From the NCBI RefSeq assembly GCF_900106845.1, contig NZ_LT629850.1:2276366-2328391 (forward strand): a DNA stretch of 52,026 bases. The letters are read 5' to 3'. The DNA is from Romboutsia timonensis (GTDB lineage: Bacteria; Bacillota; Clostridia; Peptostreptococcales; Peptostreptococcaceae). The notes beneath the pieces are model-generated. The model did no database searches. It was given only the letters and a program-made list of their open reading frames with translations, and was not told the DNA's origin. Positions 8,014-17,201 of this stretch are shown here, in pieces. Position 1 is the first letter of the stretch. Each line of letters begins with the position of its first letter. Position numbers and translations under genes: made by a program.

Positions 8014-11000
8014 TTATTTTTTCATTTGTGATACAAAGTTTATGTTTTCTTTTTCTATTGTACCAGTATTTTCATCATTTTTATTATTTTTTTCGCCCTT
8101 ATTATTGTCTAAATCAAAATATGACCCTAATACCTCTCTAATAAGTAACATTGCATTACTACTACTTTCTCCTTGAGGAATCATAGCAACTACTGCTATT
8201 TCAGGATCATCTGCTGGTGCAACTGCTACTGCCCAAGCAAATGACTTATAACTTTCTTTATATGAATCTATTTTTTCATCAGTTATTTTAGGATTTAGTT
8301 CTTTTATTGCTTTTCTTAAATACGAAGCATTTACTTTATCAGTGTCTTCTAATTTAACATTGACACCATCTTTTAACTCTTCTTCTAATGACTTTCGTTC
8401 TTCCTCTTTTAAATCTTTTCTTTTTAATTCTTCTTTTATTTCATTTATTCTTTCTTCTGTCAATTCCTTTTCTCTTGCTTTTTTCATTTTTTCAGCAAGT
8501 TTAACAGCTTCATCTAAAGATACCCCATATGATGACATATGGCTCTTTAAATATTCAACTTCATTTTCAGTAGGTATTTTACCACTTTTTTCTGCAGTAC
8601 CAGTTTTAGATGCTACACTTATAGGATAATTAGGTCCAAATATTCCTTTTCCTGAACCTTGTGTAGAAACTCTTTTCATACCTTCAATTAAATCTTTTAA
8701 TTTTTCAGGATTATTGAAATCTATTTTTTCTACTTTATTTTCATCTATATCTACATTATTATAATCATTTGATATAACTCTATCTACTACTGATAATTCT
8801 ACTAAATTTCCTCCGTTACCAATAGCTGCAACATATCTTGCCATCTGAGCAGGTGTATATTGATTTTCACCTTGACCTATAGATATATTAAATGTATCTG
8901 CAGTACTCCATTTTGCAAAATTTAAATAACTAAATACTATAGAGTCTGCTAAAGTTTCTACCCTATCTTCTTTTACCTTCATTTTAGTAAGTCTTTCCAT
9001 AGCTTCTACTCTACCTACAGTTTTTGTTTCATCTGCCCAAGAAACTATTTCTTCTATCCTACTTTCATATTCTTTAGGATTTTTAGATTTACTTATATCG
9101 GTAAAATCATTTGCCATCTCTTTTGTAAGATAATCTCTTAATAAAGTTTTTGTAGTTTCAAGCTTAGCTGCCATATTAGGGACGCTACCTTTTCTTTCGT
9201 CTATTTCTTCATTTAATCCAGTATAATCATCAAGACCAAATTTCTTAGCATATTCTATTATGCCTTTTGCTCCAACTTTAACACTTGGGTCTTTCCCACC
9301 TGTATAATTTTTACCTGATCCTATAGTGTAAAAATATATATTACAAGATTCTTGTATTGCTTTATACAAATCTGTATATCCATGATTACTTCTAGACTTA
9401 TGCCATATTAAATCTGCAAAAGGTCTACTTTTAGGTCCTCCTAATCTTATTACTCCAGTATCTTGTATTGCATAGTTTGGGCTTAAACCATTATCTATAG
9501 CTGCCATCCCTGTTACCATTTTAAAGGTTGAACCAGGTTGGAATACACCTTGTGTAGCTAAATTAACTTGTGGATTTGCTGCTAAAACATCATTTTTATT
9601 TTTAGGCTGTAATGCTTGATAATCTTCATATGATATCCCATTAACAAATTTATTCGGGTCATAATTTGGATAACTTGCCATAGATAAAACATCACCATTT
9701 TTAGCATCTATTGCTATAACTGCACCCGATGCAGCATTTTTAGCTGCACTTGAAAAAGTTTTGTTTCCATATTTACTTTTATATGTTCCTCCAACTCTAA
9801 GTGCTTCTAATACTCCTTTTAGTGCATTTTCAGTATCTTCTTGCAAGTCCTTATCTATACTAAGGTATACTGTATCTCCTGACTTTGGCTCTGATACATC
9901 TAATTCCCTAGTTATTCTACCTAATGCATCAACTTGTACCTTTTTATATCCATCAACTCCACGTAGTTGTTCTTCATAGCTTTTTTCTATACCAGATATA
10001 CCTACAGTATCTCCTTTAGAATAAGTTTTACCTTCTTCTCTATTAAGATACTTATCCTCTTGTCCAGATGGCATTTTCCCCATATGTCCTAATATATGAG
10101 ATGCTAAAGTTGTATTAGGATAATATCTAACTGGTTCTACAGCTACTGATACCCCAGGTAATTCTATAGCACTTTCTTCAAGTTGAGATATAGTCTTTTG
10201 ACTTATATCTGTTGCTATAGTTATTGGATTATACTGAGAATATCCTTGAGACTTTATAAGATCTCTAACTACTAATATTTTTCTTGCATCTGAATCGCTT
10301 AAGTTTTTATCAATCTTATAATTTTTGTTATTTCTTATTTCATAAAATGCTTTTTTTGCAGTTATTTTACTATCTTCTATACCATAACTTTCTAACCAGT
10401 CTTGCTTATTTTTTTGTTCTGTAAATAGCCACTTACTAACTAGAATCGGTGGATAGTATCCATTTTCATTTAGTTTCTTTTGAAGTTTGCTTACCTCTAA
10501 TTTTCTATCATCTTGAGTAAGTACACCTTCAGACACCAATTGGTCAACTAAATAATAAAAACTTTCTTTTGCATCTAGCTCTTGAGGTATATTGTTATTA
10601 TTCTTATACTCTCTTATGTTTTTATCAAATGTATAGTAATATTTTCCATTTTGAATATATATAGGAAATTCATCTATGTACTCTTCATTATTTTTTTCTA
10701 ATAAGTTTATAAGTTTTAAACATATATCATTTGCCATAGACTTGCCGTTAGAGTCTTTTCTTTTTATTTCATCGCCTGATACTTGAACAGTAAATAAATT
10801 TTTATTTCCTGCAAGTAACCTTCCATATCTATCTTTTATTTCACCTCTAGGTGCTTTTATTAAAAGTTGCTTATACGTTTTATTCTCAGCTAACTCAGTA
10901 TAATGTTCATATTTAAAAGTTGTCATATATAATATCTTTACTAATATAACTACAAAAGCTACTAATATAAGATTCTTTATTATAGATAATCTATCTACTT

Positions 11001-11016
11001 TTTTTCTTTCTTCCAT
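8014..11016 (-). CDS. mrdA: Penicillin-binding protein 2 (class B transpeptidase), unusually long
   Basis: PBP2 cross-links peptidoglycan during elongation and partners RodA. One N-terminal membrane anchor (about residues 12-30) precedes the PBP dimerisation region with APRGEIKDRYGRLLA. The transpeptidase core has S-x-x-K (GSTFK, about residue 495), S-x-N (SCN, about 557) and K-T-G (SKTGTAEKSG, about 803). At 1000 aa it is far longer than the roughly 630 aa of E. coli PBP2. Extra sequence lies in the N-terminal pedestal and as a roughly 105-residue highly charged insertion just after KTG, before the conserved FAWAVAVAPADDPEIAV strand. It follows mreD by 11 nt. Confidence 0.95.
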   Translation of the reverse strand: MEERKKVDRLSIIKNLILVAFVVILVKILYMTTFKYEHYTELAENKTYKQLLIKAPRGEIKDRYGRLLAGNKNLFTVQVSGDEIKRKDSNGKSMANDICLKLINLLEKNNEEYIDEFPIYIQNGKYYYTFDKNIREYKNNNNIPQELDAKESFYYLVDQLVSEGVLTQDDRKLEVSKLQKKLNENGYYPPILVSKWLFTEQKNKQDWLESYGIEDSKITAKKAFYEIRNNKNYKIDKNLSDSDARKILVVRDLIKSQGYSQYNPITIATDISQKTISQLEESAIELPGVSVAVEPVRYYPNTTLASHILGHMGKMPSGQEDKYLNREEGKTYSKGDTVGISGIEKSYEEQLRGVDGYKKVQVDALGRITRELDVSEPKSGDTVYLSIDKDLQEDTENALKGVLEALRVGGTYKSKYGNKTFSSAAKNAASGAVIAIDAKNGDVLSMASYPNYDPNKFVNGISYEDYQALQPKNKNDVLAANPQVNLATQGVFQPGSTFKMVTGMAAIDNGLSPNYAIQDTGVIRLGGPKSRPFADLIWHKSRSNHGYTDLYKAIQESCNIYFYTIGSGKNYTGGKDPSVKVGAKGIIEYAKKFGLDDYTGLNEEIDERKGSVPNMAAKLETTKTLLRDYLTKEMANDFTDISKSKNPKEYESRIEEIVSWADETKTVGRVEAMERLTKMKVKEDRVETLADSIVFSYLNFAKWSTADTFNISIGQGENQYTPAQMARYVAAIGNGGNLVELSVVDRVISNDYNNVDIDENKVEKIDFNNPEKLKDLIEGMKRVSTQGSGKGIFGPNYPISVASKTGTAEKSGKIPTENEVEYLKSHMSSYGVSLDEAVKLAEKMKKAREKELTEERINEIKEELKRKDLKEEERKSLEEELKDGVNVKLEDTDKVNASYLRKAIKELNPKITDEKIDSYKESYKSFAWAVAVAPADDPEIAVVAMIPQGESSSNAMLLIREVLGSYFDLDNNKGEKNNKNDENTGTIEKENINFVSQMKK

Positions 11017-11027
11017 TCAATCACCAA

Positions 11028-11516
11028 CTAATCTTCTTTAAGTTTAAGTATCGATGTTTTAAATAGGTTATATAGTAATACACTCAAAGTTGAATTAATC
11101 AAAGGTATAGTTAATATACCTTTAGTAACTAAATTTAATATTCCATAAGTATTATAAACAGGTATTACTGCAACTATATTTACCATAGAATCAAATAAAC
11201 TAGCTATAAATACTAATGCAAATATGGTTATATTGCTTTCTTTATATATTTTATTTTTTAAGAAGCTGATTCCATATCCTATTGTAAATAAGATTAATGC
11301 ATTAACACCAAATATACCACCTACAGCTATATCTTTTACAAGACCTATTATAGCACCTATTATACTCGCATCTGTCTCGTCTAAGTAAAGTGATATTATC
11401 GTTATGTAAATTGTAAGTAAGTTAAAACTCACATTGAATATGTCTATATAGTTAGTAATACTCATTTCAACTAGTACTAGCAAAATTCCTAAAAGACAAA
11501 GTAAAACCTTCTTCAT
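11028..11516 (-). CDS. mreD: Rod shape-determining membrane protein MreD
   Basis: MreD is an integral membrane subunit of the elongasome, with five or six hydrophobic segments in about 162 aa. ATG at 11516 is preferred because GGTGATTATAATT precedes it; the in-frame GTG at 11528 lies inside that ribosome binding site. The family motif region around TGIIGAIIGLVKDI-like sequence is recognisable (ASIIGAIIGLVKDIAVGG). It lies between mreC and PBP2. Confidence 0.9.
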   Translation of the reverse strand: MKKVLLCLLGILLVLVEMSITNYIDIFNVSFNLLTIYITIISLYLDETDASIIGAIIGLVKDIAVGGIFGVNALILFTIGYGISFLKNKIYKESNITIFALVFIASLFDSMVNIVAVIPVYNTYGILNLVTKGILTIPLINSTLSVLLYNLFKTSILKLKED

Positions 11517-11530
11517 AATTATAATCACCT

Positions 11531-12415
11531 TTACCCTATATTCCTTGGTTCAACAATAGTCACATCATCTATATTTTTGAAGTTTACATATGGTTTAACT
11601 ACTACAAACTTCATAGATTTATTTTTATCATCTATAACTTTATCAACTTCTCCTATAGGTATTCCCTCAGGGTATAATCCAAGACCAGATGTTGTTACTA
11701 CATCACCAGGTAATACGTTATACGAACTATCAAACATATATCCATACAGGTAACCTTTGTTTTTATAATTTTCTTTATCATCTAGTGTAGAGTTTTGAGT
11801 TATGACTCCCTTAAGATTAGAGTCTTTTAATAACTTAAAACTTACAGATGATTTTGTATCTAATAAAGATATAGCTTTACTATAGTTATCAGAAACTTCA
11901 TATACAATTCCTACCAAACCATTCCCATTTATAACTATACTGTCGTCTTTAACACCTTGCTTTCTTCCAGCACCTATAACAAATGAATCATACCAATTTC
12001 CATCATTCTTTCCAACTACACTTGTTGAAATACTTTTAGCTTGGTATTTTTCATCTATATAATTTAAAGCTTTTTTTAGACTATCAAGAGATTGAACATC
12101 ATCTAATTTATTATTTAATGCTATTACCTCTTCTTTTAATTTTTCATTTTCATCTTGTAAACTCTCTAACTTCTTAGAGTTACTTTTATAATTTATTATA
12201 TCTTTAAAGTTGTCTCTTAAAAATATAAAACCACTATTTAAATTCTTTCCTATAGGTTCTATTATATCTAAAACAAACTTATCTCCTATAGGATTATTTC
12301 CTCCATATCTCCCTATAGATATTCCTACAATTCCAATTAAAGTGATAGCAACTACACCTGTTGCTATCACTTTAAAATTAATCTTTTTTTCTTTTTTATT
12401 CTTATCGAATCTCAA
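11531..12415 (-). CDS. mreC: Rod shape-determining protein MreC
   Basis: MreC links cytoplasmic MreB to extracytoplasmic PBP2. It has a basic N-terminus, one membrane segment (about residues 15-35), a coiled coil (about 70-110) and the periplasmic-type beta domain with GLVGIVYEV, SVSFKLLKDSNLKG and DVVTTSGLGLYPEGIPIGEV. TTG at 12415 is chosen because GGTGAT precedes it at normal spacing. TTG at 12427 or GTG at 12424 would add four residues but lack a good site. About 294 aa. Confidence 0.9.
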   Translation of the reverse strand: MRFDKNKKEKKINFKVIATGVVAITLIGIVGISIGRYGGNNPIGDKFVLDIIEPIGKNLNSGFIFLRDNFKDIINYKSNSKKLESLQDENEKLKEEVIALNNKLDDVQSLDSLKKALNYIDEKYQAKSISTSVVGKNDGNWYDSFVIGAGRKQGVKDDSIVINGNGLVGIVYEVSDNYSKAISLLDTKSSVSFKLLKDSNLKGVITQNSTLDDKENYKNKGYLYGYMFDSSYNVLPGDVVTTSGLGLYPEGIPIGEVDKVIDDKNKSMKFVVVKPYVNFKNIDDVTIVEPRNIG

Positions 12416-12434
12416 AGATATCACCAACTTTTAA

Positions 12435-13511
12435 TTACTTTCTAGCATTCATCATTAATACTTTTTCAAATATTTCTTGATCTTCAACTGACTTACCTGT
12501 TCCTAAAGCAACACAATCTAAAGGATTTTCAGCTATTTGTACTGGCATTCCAGTTTCCTGCTTAACTAATTTGTCTAGACCTCTAAGTAATGCTCCCCCT
12601 CCAGTTAACATTATTCCGTTTTCCATTATATCTGATGCTAACTCTGGTGGTGTTTTTTCTAAAGTTGACTTTATCGCATCTACTATTGAGTTTATAGGCT
12701 CATTTAATGCATCTCTTACTTCTGCTGAACTTATTTCTATTGTCTTAGGTAATCCTGATATTAAATCTCTACCTCTTATTTGCATGTTTTGTTCTTGATC
12801 ATCCTTAAAAGTAGATCCTATGCTTATCTTTACATCTTCAGCTGTTCTTTCACCTATAGCTAGGTTATATGTCTTTTTAACATAACTAACTATAGATTCA
12901 TCAAATTCATCTCCACCGATTCTTATTGATTTAGCTGTAACTATACCACCTAAAGATATTATAGCTATTTCAGTAGTACCTCCACCGATATCTACAACCA
13001 TATTACCTTCTGGCTCTTCTACTCTAAGACCTGCTCCTATAGCTGCAGCCATTGGCTCTTCTATAAGATAAGCATCTCTCGCACCTGCTGTTCTTGCAGC
13101 TTCTTCTATTGCTCTTTTTTCTACTTCTGTAACTCCATAAGGAACACATATAGCTATTCTTGGTGTTACAACACCTTTTTTAGCTGCTGCCTTTTGTATA
13201 AAGTATCTAAGCATAGATTCAGTAACATCAAAATCAGCTATAACTCCATCTTTCATAGGTCTTATAGCTACTATATTTCCTGGTGTTCTACCTATCATTT
13301 TTTTAGCTTCTTCACCAACTGCTAAAACTTCCTTACTGTCATCTCTTATTGCAACAACAGATGGTTCTCTTACTACTATTCCTTGTCCTTTTATGTAAAC
13401 TAACGTATTAGCTGTTCCTAAGTCTATCCCCATATCTTTTGTCATTTTTTTGAATCCAAACATAGACATGAATCCTTTTTTTTCTTTTTTATCTTTCTTT
13501 TCCTTAGTCAT
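12435..13511 (-). CDS. mreB: Rod shape-determining actin homologue MreB
   Basis: MreB is an ATP-dependent actin-like filament protein that positions the elongation machinery. Nucleotide-binding motifs are [49 protein letters not shown] and the C-terminal [12 protein letters not shown]. The 358 residues include a Lys/Glu-rich N-terminal extension of about 20 residues before the usual amphipathic helix ([10 protein letters not shown]). AGGAAGGAGCACAATT supports the annotated start. It follows radC by 26 nt. Confidence 0.97.
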   Translation of the reverse strand: MTKEKKDKKEKKGFMSMFGFKKMTKDMGIDLGTANTLVYIKGQGIVVREPSVVAIRDDSKEVLAVGEEAKKMIGRTPGNIVAIRPMKDGVIADFDVTESMLRYFIQKAAAKKGVVTPRIAICVPYGVTEVEKRAIEEAARTAGARDAYLIEEPMAAAIGAGLRVEEPEGNMVVDIGGGTTEIAIISLGGIVTAKSIRIGGDEFDESIVSYVKKTYNLAIGERTAEDVKISIGSTFKDDQEQNMQIRGRDLISGLPKTIEISSAEVRDALNEPINSIVDAIKSTLEKTPPELASDIMENGIMLTGGGALLRGLDKLVKQETGMPVQIAENPLDCVALGTGKSVEDQEIFEKVLMMNARK

Positions 13512-13537
13512 AATTGTGCTCCTTCCTATTTTTCAAA

Positions 13538-14242
13538 TTAAATTATCATATTTTCTTTAAAACTAAAATACATTCCGTCTCCAATTATTATATGATCTAT
13601 AACTTCTATCCCTATTATTTCTCCACAACTAATAAGCCTTTTAGTTATATTTTTATCCTCTACTGAAGGTTCTATACTTCCAGATGGGTGATTATGTATT
13701 AAGATAATTTTATTTGAACTCCTTTTTATTGCTTCTATAAAAACTTCTCTCGGATGTACTAGTGATGAGTTTAACGTTCCTACTGATACATCCACATCCG
13801 TTATTATTTCATTTTTTGTATTTAAAAGAACTACCTTAAAAACTTCTTTTTTTAGGTATCTTAAACTATCCATATAATATTTATATATATCCCAAGGGTT
13901 TTTAACCTTATACTTATTAGGTTTAAAACTTGCGACTCTTCTTCCTAGCTCTAATGCTGCCTTTATCATAGTTGCTTTTGTTAATCCTACACCATCTATT
14001 TCGCATAACTCATCAATAGTTATATCTTGTAGATACCTTATGCCTTGAGAATCTTTATTTATTATATAATTTGCTAGGTCAATTACATTTTTTTGCTTGG
14101 TTCCGGTTCTAAGAATAATTGCTAATAACTCTGCATTAGATAAACTCTTTTCACCCTGAGCAAGCATTTTTTCTCTAGGCCTTTCTTCTAATGCCATATC
14201 TTTAACTGTCATATTTGCATTAAAAGTTTTATTCAGATACAT
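13538..14242 (-). CDS. radC: RadC family JAB/MPN domain protein
   Basis: Members of this family were once thought to act in DNA repair; their role is unsettled. The N-terminal HhH-like part has ERPREKMLAQGEKSLSNAEL (about 20-39), and the C-terminal JAB1/MPN metalloprotease-like domain has the metal motif HNHPSGSIEPSVED. At 234 aa it has normal length. The ATG overlaps the last codons of maf by 14 nt, with GGAGGGC just upstream, so the two are translationally coupled. Confidence 0.93.
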   Translation of the reverse strand: MYLNKTFNANMTVKDMALEERPREKMLAQGEKSLSNAELLAIILRTGTKQKNVIDLANYIINKDSQGIRYLQDITIDELCEIDGVGLTKATMIKAALELGRRVASFKPNKYKVKNPWDIYKYYMDSLRYLKKEVFKVVLLNTKNEIITDVDVSVGTLNSSLVHPREVFIEAIKRSSNKIILIHNHPSGSIEPSVEDKNITKRLISCGEIIGIEVIDHIIIGDGMYFSFKENMII

Positions 14243-14825
14243 CGCCCTCCATAAAAAGATTTATGTTAAAATATTTTTTTAATAAGTCACTTAGTCTAGA
14301 TATAGGTAATCCTACTATATTAAAATAATCACCTTGAATTTCCTCTACTAATAGTGCCCCATATCCTTGTATTCCATAAGCTCCTGCCTTATCTAAAGAC
14401 TCTTTAGTTCTTATATAATCATTTATATCTTCTTCAGATAAATTTTTAAATTTAACATTGCTAATTACATAATCTATTATCTTTTTATTGTTATCTAAAT
14501 TTATTAAGCTAATTCCAGTTATAACCTGATGAGTTCTGCCAGATAAACTTGTTATCATTTTCCTAGCTTCTATCTCATCTTTAGGTTTCCCTAATACAGT
14601 ATTGTCTAATACAACAATAGTATCTGCACTTATAACCAAATCACTTTTTTGTCTAGACGCTATATCTATTCCTTTTTCAAATGCAAGCCTCATCACCATC
14701 TGACAAGGAGACTCACCTTCTAATCTTAATTCTTCTATGGAACTTGCCATTATTTTAAATTTAACATTAGTATTTTCTAAAATTTCTTTTCTTCTAGGAG
14801 AGGCTGATGCCAAGATTATATTCAT
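14229..14825 (-). CDS. maf: Maf-like nucleotide pyrophosphatase
   Basis: Maf/YhdE proteins hydrolyse dTTP, UTP or modified nucleotides to monophosphates and are linked to septum arrest. The N-terminal signature ASASPRRKEIL (about residues 6-16), SADTIVVLD and the AGAYGIQGYGA segment are clear. 198 aa. GAGGTGAATCA precedes the ATG. It is the first gene of the shape/division block; a possible -10 (TATAAT, 14874-14879) lies about 50 nt upstream. Confidence 0.93.
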   Translation of the reverse strand: MNIILASASPRRKEILENTNVKFKIMASSIEELRLEGESPCQMVMRLAFEKGIDIASRQKSDLVISADTIVVLDNTVLGKPKDEIEARKMITSLSGRTHQVITGISLINLDNNKKIIDYVISNVKFKNLSEEDINDYIRTKESLDKAGAYGIQGYGALLVEEIQGDYFNIVGLPISRLSDLLKKYFNINLFMEGDVSE

Positions 14826-14983
14826 TGATTCACCTCATTACAGTACTTAGAATTTGTACTTATTAAGTCTATCATTATATTGTAAAAATTTCAACACAAA
14901 TGTCGAACGTTTATATATAGTATATATCTAATTTACAATAAAAATTAGTTACATTTTAGTAATATTTGAAATTTGCTAACAAC

Positions 14984-15016
14984 AAAAAAATAAAGGTATG
15001 AAAACTCATACCTTTA
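14984..15016 (-). terminator. Terminator of rnf operon
   Basis: On the minus strand AAAGGTATGA pairs with TCATACCTTT (10 bp, 4-nt loop), followed by ATTTTTTT. It lies just after the rnfB stop codon. Confidence 0.9.
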
Positions 15017-15027
15017 TTCTAACCATA

Positions 15028-15999
15028 TTATATAGTTTTAATAGCTTTTTTAGGACATTTTTGCATACATAAGTGGCAACCTACACATTTAGATTCATCG
15101 ACAATATGCTTTTGTTTCAATTCACCTTGTATTGCATTAAATTTGCATTGTTTTTTACATATTGTGCATCCAATACAAATATCTTGATCTATTGTTACCT
15201 TTTTATTTTTGCTAATATCACCCTTTATTACCTTAGTAGGGCATTTTCTTACACATTCCATACACTCAACACATTTTACATAATTTATCTTAGCAATTTT
15301 ATTTTCAAATTCAATAGCTCCAAACAAACAAGCTTTTTTGCATAATCCACAACCTATACATCCAACACTACATTTTTCTCTAACAGCTTTACCAAAATCT
15401 TCACTGCTACACTCAACTACTACTTCTTTGTTAGCTGGTTTTATATGTATTATAGATTTCGGACAAACCTCTATACATTTACCACACATTACACATTTTT
15501 CTTCATCTATTATAGCTAATCCATCTATTACAGAAATAGCATCAAACTTACAATACTCCTTACAAGTTCCAAACCCTAAGCATCCAAATCTACAATCCTT
15601 TGGCCCTGAATTTAACATACTTGCAGATCTACAATCTTGTATTCCTTCATATTTATATTTATCTTTAGCGCTTTTGCAATCACCCTTACATAATACTTTT
15701 GCTACTTGCTTTTCTTCACTTTCAGAAGATACCCCCATTATATCTCCTATTTTAGTTGCACAAATCTCTCCACCTACAGGACAAGCATTTACTGCAGCTT
15801 TTCCTTCTACTATTGCATTTGCAAGACCTCCACAGCCTGGAAATCCACACCCACCACAGTTAGCACCTGGAAGTACTTCAATTATAGATTCTACTCTTTC
15901 ATCTACATCTACTGCAAATTTTTTAGAAGCATATGCTAAAATTGCTCCAAATATTAGCCCTAAAGCTCCTAGAACTAAAACAGAATTTAGTATCGACAC
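15028..15999 (-). CDS. rnfB: Rnf complex subunit RnfB (multi-cluster ferredoxin protein)
   Basis: RnfB is the electron entry subunit that takes electrons from reduced ferredoxin. After one N-terminal membrane segment comes the NCGGCGFPGCGG cluster motif with ACPVGG. CRFGCLGFGTC...C follows, then five C-x2-C-x2-C-x3-C ferredoxin motifs (CVMCGKC, CIGCGLC, CVECMEC, CIGCTIC, CVGCHLC). GTG at 15999 is chosen because GGGGGTG lies 6 nt upstream; the TTG at 16014 overlaps that site. About 323 aa, similar to long RnfB of acetogens. Last gene of the operon. Confidence 0.95.
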   Translation of the reverse strand: MSILNSVLVLGALGLIFGAILAYASKKFAVDVDERVESIIEVLPGANCGGCGFPGCGGLANAIVEGKAAVNACPVGGEICATKIGDIMGVSSESEEKQVAKVLCKGDCKSAKDKYKYEGIQDCRSASMLNSGPKDCRFGCLGFGTCKEYCKFDAISVIDGLAIIDEEKCVMCGKCIEVCPKSIIHIKPANKEVVVECSSEDFGKAVREKCSVGCIGCGLCKKACLFGAIEFENKIAKINYVKCVECMECVRKCPTKVIKGDISKNKKVTIDQDICIGCTICKKQCKFNAIQGELKQKHIVDESKCVGCHLCMQKCPKKAIKTI

Positions 16000-16015
16000 T
16001 ACATACACCCCCAAT

Positions 16016-16591
16016 TTATAGATTTATGAGACCTGAAAATCCTAAAAAAGCTATTGACATTAAGCTTGCAGCTATCATAGTTGCTGGGAACCCTTTAAAA
16101 CTTTCTGGTATGTCTGCTAATTCTAATCTTTCTCTTATTCCCGCAAATAAAACTATAGCTAAAGTAAATCCTATTCCTGCTCCAAATCCATTTACCATTG
16201 TTTCTACTAAATTATAGTTATTTTGAACGTTAACAAGTGCTATACCTAAAACTGCACAGTTTGTAGTTATAAGAGGTAAAAATACTCCTAACGCTTGATA
16301 TAACGATGGACTCATTTTTTGTATAACCATCTCAACAAATTGAACTATAGATGCTATTACTAATATAAATGCTATTGTCTGTAAAAATTGATTATTAGTT
16401 ATTTCTAATAGTTTTTGAACAAAGTATGTTATAAAAGAGGCTAAAGTTAAAACAAATGTAACTGCAGCACCCATTCCTATAGCTGTATCAACTTTTTTAG
16501 ATACACCTAAAAAAGGACATATCCCCATAAACTGAGAAGTTATAACATTATTTACAAGTACTATACTTAAAAATAAAAGGATTAAATTCAT
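16016..16591 (-). CDS. rnfA: Rnf complex membrane subunit RnfA
   Basis: RnfA is one of two homologous six-helix membrane subunits (with RnfE) that form the ion channel core. Typical sequence includes LLFLSIVLVNNVITSQFMGICPFLGVS at the N-terminus (a conserved Cys in CPFLG) and LPLITTNCAVLG in the mirrored half. 191 aa. AGGGGGGAAGAAATA precedes the ATG. It ends about 16 nt before the rnfB start. Confidence 0.96.
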   Translation of the reverse strand: MNLILLFLSIVLVNNVITSQFMGICPFLGVSKKVDTAIGMGAAVTFVLTLASFITYFVQKLLEITNNQFLQTIAFILVIASIVQFVEMVIQKMSPSLYQALGVFLPLITTNCAVLGIALVNVQNNYNLVETMVNGFGAGIGFTLAIVLFAGIRERLELADIPESFKGFPATMIAASLMSIAFLGFSGLINL

Positions 16592-16604
16592 TATTTCTTC
16601 CCCC

Positions 16605-17198
16605 CTATGCCTTTTTATTTCTTAACTTATTAAACCCTGCAAGTAAAAATCCTAATGATAAGAATGCACCTGGAGGTAGTATAAATAATAGGGCTGGTTG
16701 GTACGATGCACCAAATAAGCTCATTCCAAATAAAGTCCCATTACCTAATATTTCTCTTACTATACCTAGTGCAGTTAATGCTAATGTAAATCCAAGACCC
16801 ATTCCGATTCCATCTACTGCTGATTTTATAGGTGTATTCTTAGAGGCAAAACTTTCTGCACGAGCTAATATTAAACAATTAACAACTATTAAAGGTATAA
16901 ACAAACCTAGGGCATCATCTAACGCTGGTATATATGCCTTAAGTAACATACCTACCATAGTAACAAAGGTTGCTATTACAACTATAAAAGCTGGTATTCT
17001 TATTTTATCTGGTATAAATTTTCTCATTAGGGATATTACTATATTCGAACAAATTAAAACTGCAGTTGTAGAAAGTCCCATTCCTAATCCATTTATAGCA
17101 GATGTAGTTACACCTAGAGTAGGACACATACCTATTACTTGTACAAGTACTGGGTTTTCATCTACTATTCCATTTTTCAATAATTTCGTAAACTTCAT
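16605..17198 (-). CDS. rnfE: Rnf complex membrane subunit RnfE
   Basis: RnfE is homologous to RnfA, with inverted topology and the paired cysteine motifs (GMCPTLGVTTSA and VVNCLILARAE). The start KLLKNGIVDENPVLVQVIGMC is typical. 197 aa, about six membrane segments. GGAGGGGTAGAAT precedes the ATG, only 3 nt after the rnfG stop. Confidence 0.96.
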   Translation of the reverse strand: MKFTKLLKNGIVDENPVLVQVIGMCPTLGVTTSAINGLGMGLSTTAVLICSNIVISLMRKFIPDKIRIPAFIVVIATFVTMVGMLLKAYIPALDDALGLFIPLIVVNCLILARAESFASKNTPIKSAVDGIGMGLGFTLALTALGIVREILGNGTLFGMSLFGASYQPALLFILPPGAFLSLGFLLAGFNKLRNKKA

Positions 17199-17201
17199 AT
17201 T

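Noticed and set aside
15338-16021. Long plus-strand ORF (227 aa) across rnfB
   Set aside because: It is the antisense shadow of rnfB, whose cysteine motifs and operon position are unambiguous.
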